Positions 18,438 to 27,090 are shown, numbered from the stretch's first letter. The stretch: DNA of 64,000 bases from Microbacterium sp. 10M-3C3 (GCF_003931875.1 NZ_CP034245.1:744001-808000), one strand, 5' to 3'. Numbers and translations are program-made. The notes: generated from the letters alone by a model not told the origin.

Positions 18438-19555
18438 CCGCGCGCCCCGATCCGCTCCCAGCGGTCACCGCCCTGCCGCGACGCCTCGTCGGCCGCGCGG
18501 TCGGCGGCGGCCAGGAGGGCGTCGAAGTCGTACCCGACGATGTCGGCCGGCGCCCACCCGACGCTCGCCGACAGCTGCACCGCGACGCTGGTCGTCGCCT
18601 CGAGCTCGGTGATCCGGCGCAGCGCGGCGCGCACATGCTCGCGCAGCACGGGGCCCGGACGCGCGACGAGGACCACGACGCGTCCGCGTCCTTCGCGGCC
18701 GATGTCGGCCTCCGCGGGGAAGGAGCGCGCCACGACGTCCTCGAACCCCGCGGCGAGCCGTGAGAAGACGGCGTCGCCGAGCGTCGCGCGGATGTCTTCG
18801 GGGTCGTCGATGCGGATGGCGAGCAGAGCCCACGAGGTCTCGGCGGCCGCCGAGGCACGGCGCAGGCGATCGACGGCCGTGACGGTGAACTGCGGCCACG
18901 AGGCGGCCGTGTGCACGCCGACCGGCGAGACGGACGTGAAGAAGAGGAGGGTGACGGTCGCGCACACGAGATAGACGAGCATGCCGAGGGCGTTGAGCAT
19001 GCGCACGAGGGTGAGGTCGCTCTGCTGCACGGGGAGGACGACGGCAGCGAGGAGGATCAGGACGCCGAGCACCACGAACGCCCCCGACACGATGGCCAGG
19101 GGCAGGACGAGCCGGTCGTGACGGTCCGGTGAGCGCCGGATCTCCCACAGCGTGAGACCGGCGAACACGCCGGCTGCGAAGAACAGCGCGCGGAAGGTGA
19201 GGTTGTAGGCGATCGGGTCGGTCACCGCCACCAGGACGAGCGCGGTGACGACCGACTGCACGAGTGCCACCCACGGCAGCGCCTGCACGCCGCGCCGCGC
19301 GCGGAATCCCGACCAGATGAGGGCCGGCGCACCCAGCATGACGCCCAGGCCCGCGCGCCGGACCGATTCCATCCCGAGCGACTCGCCCGCCAGAGTGACC
19401 CACGTGCTCACCATGGCCAGGACGAAGGCCAGCGACCACAGCAGCGACGCCCGCGACGGACGCTGCAGGAAGCCGAGCCCGATGATCATGACCGTGCCGA
19501 GCGTGGCCACGGCGACCTGTGCGATGCCGAGGTTCGCGACGGCGAGTCCCCCCAT
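18428..19555 (-). CDS. Membrane protein with degenerate GGDEF domain, copy 1
   Basis: A 375-aa protein with six to seven TM helices (residues 1-205), then a cytoplasmic nucleotide-cyclase-like domain of about 150 residues. GGDEF-domain landmarks can be followed (ALLAIRIDDPEDI, LGDAVFSRLA, SASVGWAP). The GG[D/E]EF loop itself reads GREGRGRV, so diguanylate cyclase activity is unlikely. It begins 1 nt after the histidine kinase gene, so the two are cotranscribed. It may be a signal receiver or scaffold. A paralogue with the same layout is at 22137. Confidence 0.7.
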   Translation of the reverse strand: MGGLAVANLGIAQVAVATLGTVMIIGLGFLQRPSRASLLWSLAFVLAMVSTWVTLAGESLGMESVRRAGLGVMLGAPALIWSGFRARRGVQALPWVALVQSVVTALVLVAVTDPIAYNLTFRALFFAAGVFAGLTLWEIRRSPDRHDRLVLPLAIVSGAFVVLGVLILLAAVVLPVQQSDLTLVRMLNALGMLVYLVCATVTLLFFTSVSPVGVHTAASWPQFTVTAVDRLRRASAAAETSWALLAIRIDDPEDIRATLGDAVFSRLAAGFEDVVARSFPAEADIGREGRGRVVVLVARPGPVLREHVRAALRRITELEATTSVAVQLSASVGWAPADIVGYDFDALLAAADRAADEASRQGGDRWERIGARGQS

Positions 19556-19556
19556 G

Positions 19557-21221
19557 TCAGCTGTCGCTTCCGGCCGCGGGGAGCGTCATCGTGACGGTCG
19601 TGCCCGTGCCCTGCTCGCTCTGCACGTCGAGGCTGCCGCCGGACTCCTCGACGATCGAGCGGATGATGCCCATCCCCAGCCCGGTGCCGGTCGTCGTGCT
19701 CTCGCGCACGGACTGCGCGCGGAAATAGGGATCGAAGATGCGGGGCAGATCCTCCGGCGCGATGCCGATCCCGGTGTCGGCGATCGTCAGGCGCACGACG
19801 CCGTCGTCCTCGGAGCCGGTCACCGTGACCGACCCGCCGCCGGGCGTGTACTTGATCGCGTTGCTCAGCACGTTGTCGACGGCCTGGCGGAGGCGGAACG
19901 CGTCGCCGCGGGCGAGCAGCCGGGGCGGGAGGTCGACGGTGACCGACACCCGTCGACCGTCGGCCGCGGGGCGGAAGGACTCGAGCGAGGCCTCGAGCAC
20001 GCGGCGGAGGTCTGCCGGCTCGGTGGGAGCGGGATCGAGGGCGTCCTTCCGCGACCCCGCGAGGATCTCGGAGATCAGCGTCTGCATCCGCAGCGCGGCG
20101 TTGTCGATCACCTCGAGCTGCTCGCGCGTCTTGTCGGGGATGTCGTCGTTGTCGAGGGCGAGGTCGGCGTGCCCGAGGATCGCCGTGAGGGGGTTGCGCA
20201 GCTCGTGCGACACGACCGCGGCGAGCCGCTCGCGCGCCCTCTCGGCCTCGATGAGGGCCGTGACGTCGTGCACGATCAGGAGGATGCTGTCGGGCTCGTC
20301 CGCCGCCGGGGTCAGCCGGCGCGTCGACACCGACAGCGCGTGCCACTGACCGGCCGTGTCGAAGAGCCACACCCGCTCGTCCTCGAAGATCTCGCCGCGC
20401 GCCGCGCGGGCGAACGGCCGGTCGGCCTCGGGGAGAGGCTCGCCGCGCAGCGACGCGTACTCGACGGCGCCTCCGGGGCGCTTGGGGTCATCGCGGTCGA
20501 TCGCGTACAGCGAGACGTATGTGTCGTTCAGCGCGAGCACCTCGCCGCCGCGGGAGAGGCGCGCGATGCCGGTGTCCAGGCCGTTCAGCATCTGCGACAC
20601 CCGCCGCTCCTGACCCTGCACGCGCTGGAGGGTGCCCTGCAGACGCGACGCCTGTCGACGCAGCAGATGCTTGAACGCCTTGTTCTGGCGCGCCGTGAGG
20701 TAGGTCGTCAGCCCGATGAAGGCGAGGGAGAGCACGACGACGATGAAGCGCAGCGCCGTCACCGAGCTGGGGCCGTTGACGGTCGCGTCGACGAGGATCA
20801 CGACGGCGACGACGCCGAGCCCGCAGGCGAGCGCGGCGAGGGAGAAGTAGGTCGCGATCCACGTGATCGGGAACACCCAGAAGAAGCCGAACCGCAGATC
20901 GCTGTCGAAGGCGAGCAGGCTGATGCCGAGGAGATCGCCGAAGGGCAGCATCATGATCGCCCACCGCGGCACGCGCGGCCACGGGACCACGAGCGCCACT
21001 GCTGTCAGCGCGATGATGACCGCGACGCCCGCCGAGAAGCTCCAGATCCCGAACAGCCGCGGCTCGATGGCCTGCACCACGAGCACCGTGACGACGATGC
21101 TCGCCGCGAGGACCAGCTGCAGCAGCCAGATCGACCGCGTGCGGGAACGGGGGGAACCGTCGGCCTCGGTCGCACCGGACTCCGTCGCCGCGGGCGCCGA
21201 GAAGGGGTTCGCGGCTGCCAT
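19557..21221 (-). CDS. PAS-containing sensor histidine kinase
   Basis: A 554-aa membrane kinase. Five or six TM helices fill the first 190 residues. A PAS-like domain follows (about 215-310). The HisKA domain has VVSHELRNPLTAILGH, with the phospho-His near residue 330. The ATPase domain has NVLSNAIKY (N box), DTGIGIAPEDLP (G1) and GTGLGMGI (G2). I chose the ATG at 21221 because TAGACT ends 7 nt before it (leaderless); an ATG 21 nt earlier is less likely. It is cotranscribed with the GGDEF-like gene. The nearest free regulator is at 24924. Confidence 0.88.
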   Translation of the reverse strand: MAAANPFSAPAATESGATEADGSPRSRTRSIWLLQLVLAASIVVTVLVVQAIEPRLFGIWSFSAGVAVIIALTAVALVVPWPRVPRWAIMMLPFGDLLGISLLAFDSDLRFGFFWVFPITWIATYFSLAALACGLGVVAVVILVDATVNGPSSVTALRFIVVVLSLAFIGLTTYLTARQNKAFKHLLRRQASRLQGTLQRVQGQERRVSQMLNGLDTGIARLSRGGEVLALNDTYVSLYAIDRDDPKRPGGAVEYASLRGEPLPEADRPFARAARGEIFEDERVWLFDTAGQWHALSVSTRRLTPAADEPDSILLIVHDVTALIEAERARERLAAVVSHELRNPLTAILGHADLALDNDDIPDKTREQLEVIDNAALRMQTLISEILAGSRKDALDPAPTEPADLRRVLEASLESFRPAADGRRVSVTVDLPPRLLARGDAFRLRQAVDNVLSNAIKYTPGGGSVTVTGSEDDGVVRLTIADTGIGIAPEDLPRIFDPYFRAQSVRESTTTGTGLGMGIIRSIVEESGGSLDVQSEQGTGTTVTMTLPAAGSDS

Positions 21222-21228
21222 AGAGCGC

Positions 21229-21234
21229 AGTCTA
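21229..21234 (-). promoter_or_regulatory. -10 of the leaderless kinase promoter
   Basis: TAGACT on the minus strand, 7 nt before the ATG at 21221. On the plus strand TAGTCT at 21247-21252 could be the divergent -10 for the lipoprotein at 21397. Confidence 0.55.
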
Positions 21235-21396
21235 CCCACCATGGTGTAGTCTGCTTGCCGCCATCCTGTCTCTGCTCCGCCGTCGGTCCGATCCGGGCCG
21301 CCGACCGGCAGACTCCCCCTGAGGCCTGCATCCCGCAGCGCGGTGGTTCACAACCCGACCCCGCACACCTGCGTGACCCCGCCTCAGGAGACCCCG

Positions 21397-22134
21397 ATGC
21401 CTTTCCCGACCCCGCGCCGCTCGGCGCGCACCGCGGCCTTGGCCGCTTCCCTCGCCCTCGCCGGCGTGCTGTCCCTCACGGGCTGCTCGCAGGTCGTCGA
21501 CGCGTTCAACGCGATCCAGGGCACGAACCCCGCCGGCCAGACCTCGGTCCCCGCGACGGTCGCGACGCCCGCGCCGCAACCGTCGGCGTCGATGGCGTTC
21601 AACTCCCAGTTCACCTACGACGGGTCGGTGTCGCTCAAGACCGACGTCGCAGACGGGCTCGTCCTGACCCTCGACGTGTGGGCGGTCGACTCCAAGCGCA
21701 CGATGGAGTGGACGACGGATGCGCCGAAGACCTTCGGCTTCGCGGTCAACGTGCAGGACACGCGCGTCGACGACAAGGCGACGCTCGATCAGAAGCGCCG
21801 AGTCTTCATCTCCAACATCAGCATCACGTCGCAGACGGCGCAGACCTCCGGGCAGACGCAGCAGCCGTTCCAGTTCAGCGCAGACCCCCGCACGCTCGTG
21901 CCCAGCGACACGATCCGCTCCGACAAGGGCCTGCTGCTGAACACGTTCCAGGGCGGCCTGCTGGTGCCCGAGACCACCATCCACCAGCTGCCCGCCGACG
22001 CGTACGGCGTCACGCTGGAGTTCTCGATGAACGTGTCGGTGGAGGGCACCGCGAACACCGACAGCTCCTTCGCGCAGCAGACCGTGTACCAGTACGTGCC
22101 GATCGCGATCTACCCGGCGGGCGCCGCCGGCTGA
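21397..22134 (+). CDS. Lipoprotein, copy 2 of a duplicated family
   Basis: A 245-aa lipoprotein with lipobox LTGC (Cys about 29) and a Pro/Ala/Thr linker. Its beta-rich domain is paralogous to the lipoprotein at 17817 (shared VTL[QE]F and VAI/IAI ends and similar spacing). CAGGAG lies 6 nt before the ATG. It ends 2 bp from the stop of the convergent GGDEF-like gene, exactly mirroring the arrangement of copy 1. Presumably it is an outer-face component of the same system; no function is known. Confidence 0.75.
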   Translation: MPFPTPRRSARTAALAASLALAGVLSLTGCSQVVDAFNAIQGTNPAGQTSVPATVATPAPQPSASMAFNSQFTYDGSVSLKTDVADGLVLTLDVWAVDSKRTMEWTTDAPKTFGFAVNVQDTRVDDKATLDQKRRVFISNISITSQTAQTSGQTQQPFQFSADPRTLVPSDTIRSDKGLLLNTFQGGLLVPETTIHQLPADAYGVTLEFSMNVSVEGTANTDSSFAQQTVYQYVPIAIYPAGAAG

Positions 22135-22136
22135 GG

Positions 22137-23210
22137 TCACCGACGCCGCGCCGCGAGGGTCTCGCCCCGCACGCGGCCGGCGCCGGGGCGGAAGAAGGCG
22201 TCCAGCTCTTCCGGCGTCGTGATCGTCGCGCGGGCCCACCGCACCTCGGGGTCGCCGATGTCGTCGTCGCGCAGCGCCTCCGTCAGGGTGCGGCGGAGCT
22301 CGCGCCAGTCGGCTTCGGCGAGCTCGGGGACGAGAGCGCCGACCGTGTCGCGCGACACCACCGCGGCGGTGCCGCCCGGAAGGTGGGCGCGCGCCGCATC
22401 CGTCACCTGCTCGAGGAGCGCGTCGGAGCGGGCGTGACCGTGCGCGGCGCGCACGAGGTCGAGGTCCGGCAGCCCGACGCGGACGGCGACGAGCGGATGC
22501 TGCGCGAGCCGGGCGATCGCGTCCTCACGGAACGAGCGGCGCGCGTGCGTGCGGGTGCCGGGCTCGGGGTCGTCGAGGAGGCGTCGTCCGAGCACCAGCG
22601 CGCCGACGCTGACCACGACGATGGTCACGGCGCTCACGAGCGACGTGATCTGCGCCGACGCGACCGTGTCCCACAGCGCCGAGTGCATGCCCGCCGCGGC
22701 CGCCACGATCAGCCGCGTCGCGTTGTAGGCCGCGAAGAGCGCGAGGGCGGCGGACATCGTCCGGGCGCCGGAGAGGGCGCCGAGAGGACGCCGGCGCAGC
22801 TCGACGGCGGCGAGGATGCCGAACACCGCGATCAGGGCGGTCTTGATGAGGGTGGCGGAATCCAGCGGCACCACGAACGTGATCGCGAGCATGAGGAGGG
22901 TCACGGCGGCGCCGGAGAGGGCGCCGATCGCGGGGCGGCGATTCACGCGCCGCGCGCCCGCCCATAGCGCGATCGGCGCCAGGACGTTCGTTGCGTTGCC
23001 GACGGCGGCGGCCACGGCGCCCCCGCCCAGCGCCTCGGCGATGTTCATCGCGGCGCACACCATCGCCGCGATCGCCCCCGCGCCGAAGTACAGCACGAAG
23101 TCCCCGCGGAGGCCGCGGTCCCGATGCAGGCGGCCGCCGACGATCAGCAGCGCGACCAGGGCGACCACGGTCGCTGCGATCGCCGCGATCAGATCGCCGA
23201 AAGGGCCCAT
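22137..23210 (-). CDS. Membrane protein with degenerate GGDEF domain, copy 2
   Basis: A 357-aa protein with about seven TM helices followed by a cytoplasmic domain of GGDEF type. The active-site loop reads VVSRDTVGALVP where an active enzyme has R-x-GG[D/E]EF, so catalysis is unlikely. Layout and neighbour match the gene at 18428. I chose the ATG at 23210, with GGAG 8 nt upstream; the open frame continues upstream without a convincing start. It is convergent with its lipoprotein partner and divergent from the GT2 gene. Confidence 0.7.
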   Translation of the reverse strand: MGPFGDLIAAIAATVVALVALLIVGGRLHRDRGLRGDFVLYFGAGAIAAMVCAAMNIAEALGGGAVAAAVGNATNVLAPIALWAGARRVNRRPAIGALSGAAVTLLMLAITFVVPLDSATLIKTALIAVFGILAAVELRRRPLGALSGARTMSAALALFAAYNATRLIVAAAAGMHSALWDTVASAQITSLVSAVTIVVVSVGALVLGRRLLDDPEPGTRTHARRSFREDAIARLAQHPLVAVRVGLPDLDLVRAAHGHARSDALLEQVTDAARAHLPGGTAAVVSRDTVGALVPELAEADWRELRRTLTEALRDDDIGDPEVRWARATITTPEELDAFFRPGAGRVRGETLAARRR

Positions 23211-23364
23211 GCCCGGCTCCGTTCCCCGAGGGGAGCGGGCCCGATGCGATCTTGAGCAAATCTTGCGGTCACGCTCACCGGAATCGGGCCTATTCCCTGC
23301 GGCGAGTGTACCAATGTGGGTCCTGCCGCCACCGACGGCACCCCCTCCGACCGAAGGACTCATC

Positions 23365-24840
23365 GTGACCGATCCGCGCACCGCCATCGCCCGTCCCGGG
23401 TTCGCGCCGACGTCGTATGCCCACGAGCCGGTCCAGGCGACCACGGAGGCCGGCTTCGCCGACGACTTCGCCTCGGTCCTGGAGAACGCCACCGGGCACC
23501 GCTCGACGATCGGCTGCGTCATCCCCGCGTACAACGAGGAGGAGTCGATCGCGGAGGTGATCGAGGCGCTGTTGAACCAGACCCGCGTGCCCGACGTCAT
23601 CCATGTCGTCGTCAACAACACCTCCGACGCGACGGTGAAGATCGCCTCGGAGTACAGCGGCCCCCACGAGATCGTGAACGAGCTCGGCGAGCAGTTCACC
23701 GAGGTCTTCGTCCACGACATCGGCAAGAACCCCGACAAGAAGGTCGGCGCCCTGAACTACGGCTACTCGCTGGTCGAGGGCTACGACTATCTCCTCGGCG
23801 TCGACGGCGACACGATCGCCCACGAGAAGGCGGTCGAGTACCTCGAGACGGAGGCCGTCTCGGACTCCCGCATCGGCGGCATCTCCGCGATCTACTCGAT
23901 CGACGACCGGCCCATCAAGGGTCTCATGGCCAAGTTCCTCATCGCCGGCCAGCGCACGCAGTTCGCGGCGTTCAACCTGCAGAACCTGCTCCGCGGTCGC
24001 AACATGGCGGTGCTCGGCGGCCAGTTCTCGATCTTCTCGACCAACGCGCTGCGCGACGCGATGAAGGCCAATCACCAGGTCACGCCGTGGGTGAAGGACT
24101 CCGAGGTGGAGGACTCCCTGCTGTCGCTGCAGATCAAGAGCGCCGGCTACCTCACCAAGATCAGCCCGTTCGCCCGCGCCAACGTCGGCGGCATGACGAC
24201 GCTCTCGGGCTACGACGCCCAGCAGGTCAAGTGGACCTACGGCGCGATCGAGCTCATGTGGCCCGGCCAGCGCGGCGACACGAAGGGCCAGCCCTTCCAC
24301 CCCAACCTGCGCCTTCGCTGGTTCGAGAACTTCGGCATGCTCACGAACCTGTTCGTGCGTGTCGCGTTCCTGACGCTGCTGGCCGGCTCGCTGTCGATCA
24401 ACGCGTTCGTCTTCTCGCCGCTGTGGCTCATCCCGCCGGCCGTCGCGGTCCTCCTGAACCTCCGTATCGCCTACACGATGAAGTACCGCGACACGCGCGA
24501 CGTGCTCTTCGCGCTGCTGGTCTTCCCCGCGGAGATGTTCATGTGGGTGCGCATCAGCCACTTCGTCCGCTCGTGGAGCCGGTTCCTGTCCCGCAAGAAG
24601 GTCGACAACTGGGCCATGCAGGCCAAGGCCGAGCGCGGCGGCGGGCTCGGGCACTGGGCGCCGTTCATCGTCCTCATCGCCGTGGGCATCGCCCTCGCCG
24701 TCGTGTGGAACCTCGTGGGTCCGGTCGTGCAGTCCTCGATCCTGTGGATCGGCTGGCCGATCGTCGGTGTCGTCACCGTCCTGCAGACGCTCCTCATGTT
24801 CACCAAGCTCGTCCGTCGTCACCACGGATACAAGGTCTGA
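23365..24840 (+). CDS. Processive family-2 glycosyltransferase (cellulose/hyaluronan-synthase type)
   Basis: A 491-aa inner-membrane glycosyltransferase. The GT2 domain has VIPAYNEEESI, the DGD metal site (147-149), E-V-E-D (247-250, catalytic base) and QQVKW (286-290), which stands where processive synthases have QxxRW. Four or five TM helices follow. This pattern suggests synthesis and export of a beta-linked glycan from UDP-sugars. No PilZ domain is present. The start is a GTG with GAAGGA upstream; an ATG at 23314 is an alternative. The GH6 gene and signalling genes nearby support a regulated polysaccharide locus; the polymer is unknown. Confidence 0.82.
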   Translation: MTDPRTAIARPGFAPTSYAHEPVQATTEAGFADDFASVLENATGHRSTIGCVIPAYNEEESIAEVIEALLNQTRVPDVIHVVVNNTSDATVKIASEYSGPHEIVNELGEQFTEVFVHDIGKNPDKKVGALNYGYSLVEGYDYLLGVDGDTIAHEKAVEYLETEAVSDSRIGGISAIYSIDDRPIKGLMAKFLIAGQRTQFAAFNLQNLLRGRNMAVLGGQFSIFSTNALRDAMKANHQVTPWVKDSEVEDSLLSLQIKSAGYLTKISPFARANVGGMTTLSGYDAQQVKWTYGAIELMWPGQRGDTKGQPFHPNLRLRWFENFGMLTNLFVRVAFLTLLAGSLSINAFVFSPLWLIPPAVAVLLNLRIAYTMKYRDTRDVLFALLVFPAEMFMWVRISHFVRSWSRFLSRKKVDNWAMQAKAERGGGLGHWAPFIVLIAVGIALAVVWNLVGPVVQSSILWIGWPIVGVVTVLQTLLMFTKLVRRHHGYKV

Positions 24841-24865
24841 TAGCGCACCCGACGCATCGGAAACA

Positions 24866-24901
24866 CGGATGCTCCGGCCCTGGGGAGGGCCGGAGCATCC
24901 G
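24866..24901. terminator. Bidirectional terminator between GT2 and regulator genes
   Basis: A perfect 15-bp stem (CGGATGCTCCGGCCC with its complement at 24887-24901) closes a 6-nt loop. It lies 25 nt after the GT2 stop and 22 nt after the convergent regulator gene, so it can serve both. The stem is built on the GGATGC/GCATCC motif. Confidence 0.85.
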
Positions 24902-24923
24902 TACATTCACGCCCGGCGCGGGG

Positions 24924-25916
24924 CTAGGAGGCCATGAGCTCCGAAGTGAGGCGGTAGCCGACGCCGCGCACGGTCTCGATGTACCGCGGGTTGGCGGGGT
25001 TGTCGCCGAGCTTGCGGCGCAGGTTCGTCATGTGCGCTTCGATCGCGCGCTTGTCGGCCTCGCCGACGAAGTAGCTCGTCACGTATGACTCGCCGCGCAG
25101 CACCAGCGTGAGATCGGCCTTGCTGCGCACCCGGCGCTTGGACTCCAGGAGGGTCGCGAGCAGATCGAACTCTGTGCGCGTCAGCTCGAGCTCATGGCCG
25201 CCGACGAGCACGATGCGGGAGTCGGGGTCGAGCTGGAGGTCGCGGTGCACGAGCCAGTTGTCACCCGTCGTGACCAGCTCGGCCGGCCCGCGGGTGGCGA
25301 TCTCCGTGCCCGCCACGCCGTGCGGCTCGGGGCCCTGCGTCGAGGGGACGATGACCGGCCCGGCGGGCATGGCCGCCGTCGGCGCGTGCTGGTCGAGCCC
25401 GTCGTCCACCGGGACGCCGGAGAGCCCGCCGTCGGGCTGGACGACCGGGATGCTCTGCGTCGCGCCGCGTGCGCCCGGGAACGACGGCCCGACCGGCCCT
25501 TGGCGGGGCGCGGCCGCGGCCGCGGTGCCGCCGGCGCGGGGACGGCGCAGCAGCGCCTCGATGCGGGCGCGCAGCTCGCGCGGGCGGAACGGCTTGACGA
25601 CGTACTCGTCGGCGCCCGCCCCGAGGCCGAGCACCACGTCGGCCTCGTCCTCGAGGCCCGTGAGCATGATGATGTACGTGTCGGACTGGGCGCGGATGCG
25701 GCGCGCAGCCTCGAAGCCGTCGATGCCCGGCATGTTCACATCGAGCGTCGTGATCAGCGGCTGATAGGCGATGACGGCGCGCACGCCGTCGATGCCGTTG
25801 CCCACCGACACCGTGGAGAAGCCGGCCGACTCGAGGACCTCGACGAGAAGGTGGCGGATATCCGGATCGTCTTCGACGATCACCGCAGTCTTCTGCGCGT
25901 CGGCGGAGTCGCTCAT
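24924..25916 (-). CDS. OmpR-type response regulator with long linker
   Basis: A 330-aa regulator. The receiver domain has the acidic pair EDD (15-17), phospho-Asp 59 in LDVNMPG and Lys 108 in VVKPF. The C-terminal winged helix has ELELTRTEFDLLATLL and RYIETVRGVGYRL. Between them is an insert of about 100 residues rich in Gly, Pro, Ala and Thr; OmpR-family linkers are normally 5-20 residues. No kinase is adjacent, so the PAS kinase at 19557 is the natural candidate partner. I chose the ATG at 25916 as the start of the receiver fold. Confidence 0.88.
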   Translation of the reverse strand: MSDSADAQKTAVIVEDDPDIRHLLVEVLESAGFSTVSVGNGIDGVRAVIAYQPLITTLDVNMPGIDGFEAARRIRAQSDTYIIMLTGLEDEADVVLGLGAGADEYVVKPFRPRELRARIEALLRRPRAGGTAAAAAPRQGPVGPSFPGARGATQSIPVVQPDGGLSGVPVDDGLDQHAPTAAMPAGPVIVPSTQGPEPHGVAGTEIATRGPAELVTTGDNWLVHRDLQLDPDSRIVLVGGHELELTRTEFDLLATLLESKRRVRSKADLTLVLRGESYVTSYFVGEADKRAIEAHMTNLRRKLGDNPANPRYIETVRGVGYRLTSELMAS

Positions 25917-26049
25917 GGTCAGGGCCTCACAGGTTCCGATCGGTCGTCGCCGCTGCCGCGGAATGGTGCGCTGGCCCGCGGCCGCGGGAGGTCTGCCACA
26001 TCCTCCCACACTTCCCAGGTCGCCGACGGCGGCCGAGCACGGCGGCGCG

Positions 26050-27078
26050 TCAGCGTGCCTCGCGGGTGAGTTCGACGGCCGCCTCGGGCCACCACACGCC
26101 GGCCGCGGGCCCGCCGTTGCAGGCGCCGTCGCTCTCGCCGGGGGGCTTGATCCACAAGTTCGTGTCGACGACGTCGTCGCCGTACTCGCCGCCCGGCGTG
26201 CCGACGAGACGCCCCGGGGGATTGCACCACTCGGCCCCGGCCGGACCGGCGCCGTTGCGGGACGTGTCGACGACGGCGTGCGCACCACCGAGCAGCTCGG
26301 ACACGCGGTGCGCGTAGTCGAACTCGGCGGAGGTCGTCTGATAGTTCGAGACGTTCGTGGCGAATCCGCGCACTCTGTCGAGCACGCCCACCTGCCGGAT
26401 CAGGTCGGCCATCTGCTCAGCCGGCAGCCAGCTGGAGTGGCCGCCGTCGAGGTAGATCCACGTGTTCACGCCCGCGATCCGCTCGACGGCGCCCTGCAGC
26501 TGCGGCACGCGCTCGGCGAGGTTGCCGCACTCGGGGGCGAGGGCGAGGCTGTCGGGTTCGAGGATGACGATCTTCTGCACGTCCTGCGCGTTGCGCAGCG
26601 CCTGGCCGATGAGGTCGGTCCACTGCACGTAGGCGTCGGGGTCGAGGCCGCCGGCGGAGTGGTTGCCGCAGTCGCGTCCCGGGAGACCGTACACGACGAC
26701 GGCGAGCGCGGCCTTCTGCTCGCGTGCCTCGGCGGCGAGGTGCGCGACGCGATCCCACACCTTGTCGATCGGATCGAGCTCGGGGGTCAGCCAGTACGCC
26801 GTCGGCTGCGCCGCGAGGTAGTCCGTCGCCGCACGCTCCTCGGCGCTCATGTCCGCGGCATCCGTCGCGAACTGCGCGGCCTTCGACTCGTCCGGGGCGA
26901 CGATCGTGGTGCCGACGGCCGGCGGACGGGCGGCGAGCATCTGGAAGAAGTTCTGCGCGTTCACGCCGATCACCGCGACGCCCGCGACGAGGATGATCGC
27001 GCCGACGGCGACCGCACCGATCACAAGACCGGTCTTCACCCGGCGGCGCTGGGCCGGCGTCGACCGCGGTCTCCTCAC
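26050..27078 (-). CDS. Membrane-anchored glycoside hydrolase family 6
   Basis: A 342-aa protein with an N-terminal TM anchor (about 15-38) and an extracellular GH6 domain. Motifs in order: VVVYGLPGRDCGN (Asp 136), VILEPDSLAL (Asp 176, the expected acid), YLDGGHSSWL, ATNVSNY, VVDTSRNG, WCNPPGR and LWIKPPGESDG (Asp 317). GH6 enzymes cut beta-1,4-glucan. Gly replaces Asp in the usual LPDRDC. GH6 proteins partner cellulose-like synthases in Streptomyces, so here it probably trims the product of the GT2 at 23365. The GTG start is leaderless (TAGAGT 6 nt upstream). Confidence 0.88.
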   Translation of the reverse strand: MRRPRSTPAQRRRVKTGLVIGAVAVGAIILVAGVAVIGVNAQNFFQMLAARPPAVGTTIVAPDESKAAQFATDAADMSAEERAATDYLAAQPTAYWLTPELDPIDKVWDRVAHLAAEAREQKAALAVVVYGLPGRDCGNHSAGGLDPDAYVQWTDLIGQALRNAQDVQKIVILEPDSLALAPECGNLAERVPQLQGAVERIAGVNTWIYLDGGHSSWLPAEQMADLIRQVGVLDRVRGFATNVSNYQTTSAEFDYAHRVSELLGGAHAVVDTSRNGAGPAGAEWCNPPGRLVGTPGGEYGDDVVDTNLWIKPPGESDGACNGGPAAGVWWPEAAVELTREAR

Positions 27079-27084
27079 GGATGG

Positions 27085-27090
27085 ACTCTA
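27085..27090 (-). promoter_or_regulatory. -10 of the leaderless GH6 promoter
   Basis: TAGAGT on the minus strand, 6 nt before the GTG at 27078. Confidence 0.55.

Noticed and set aside
19245..22967. A 1240-codon plus-strand open frame
   Set aside because: It runs antisense through the kinase and GGDEF-like genes, which have clear domain motifs, and across a real lipoprotein gene in another frame.
18428..23210. Active diguanylate cyclases
   Set aside because: Both domains lack the GG[D/E]EF loop.
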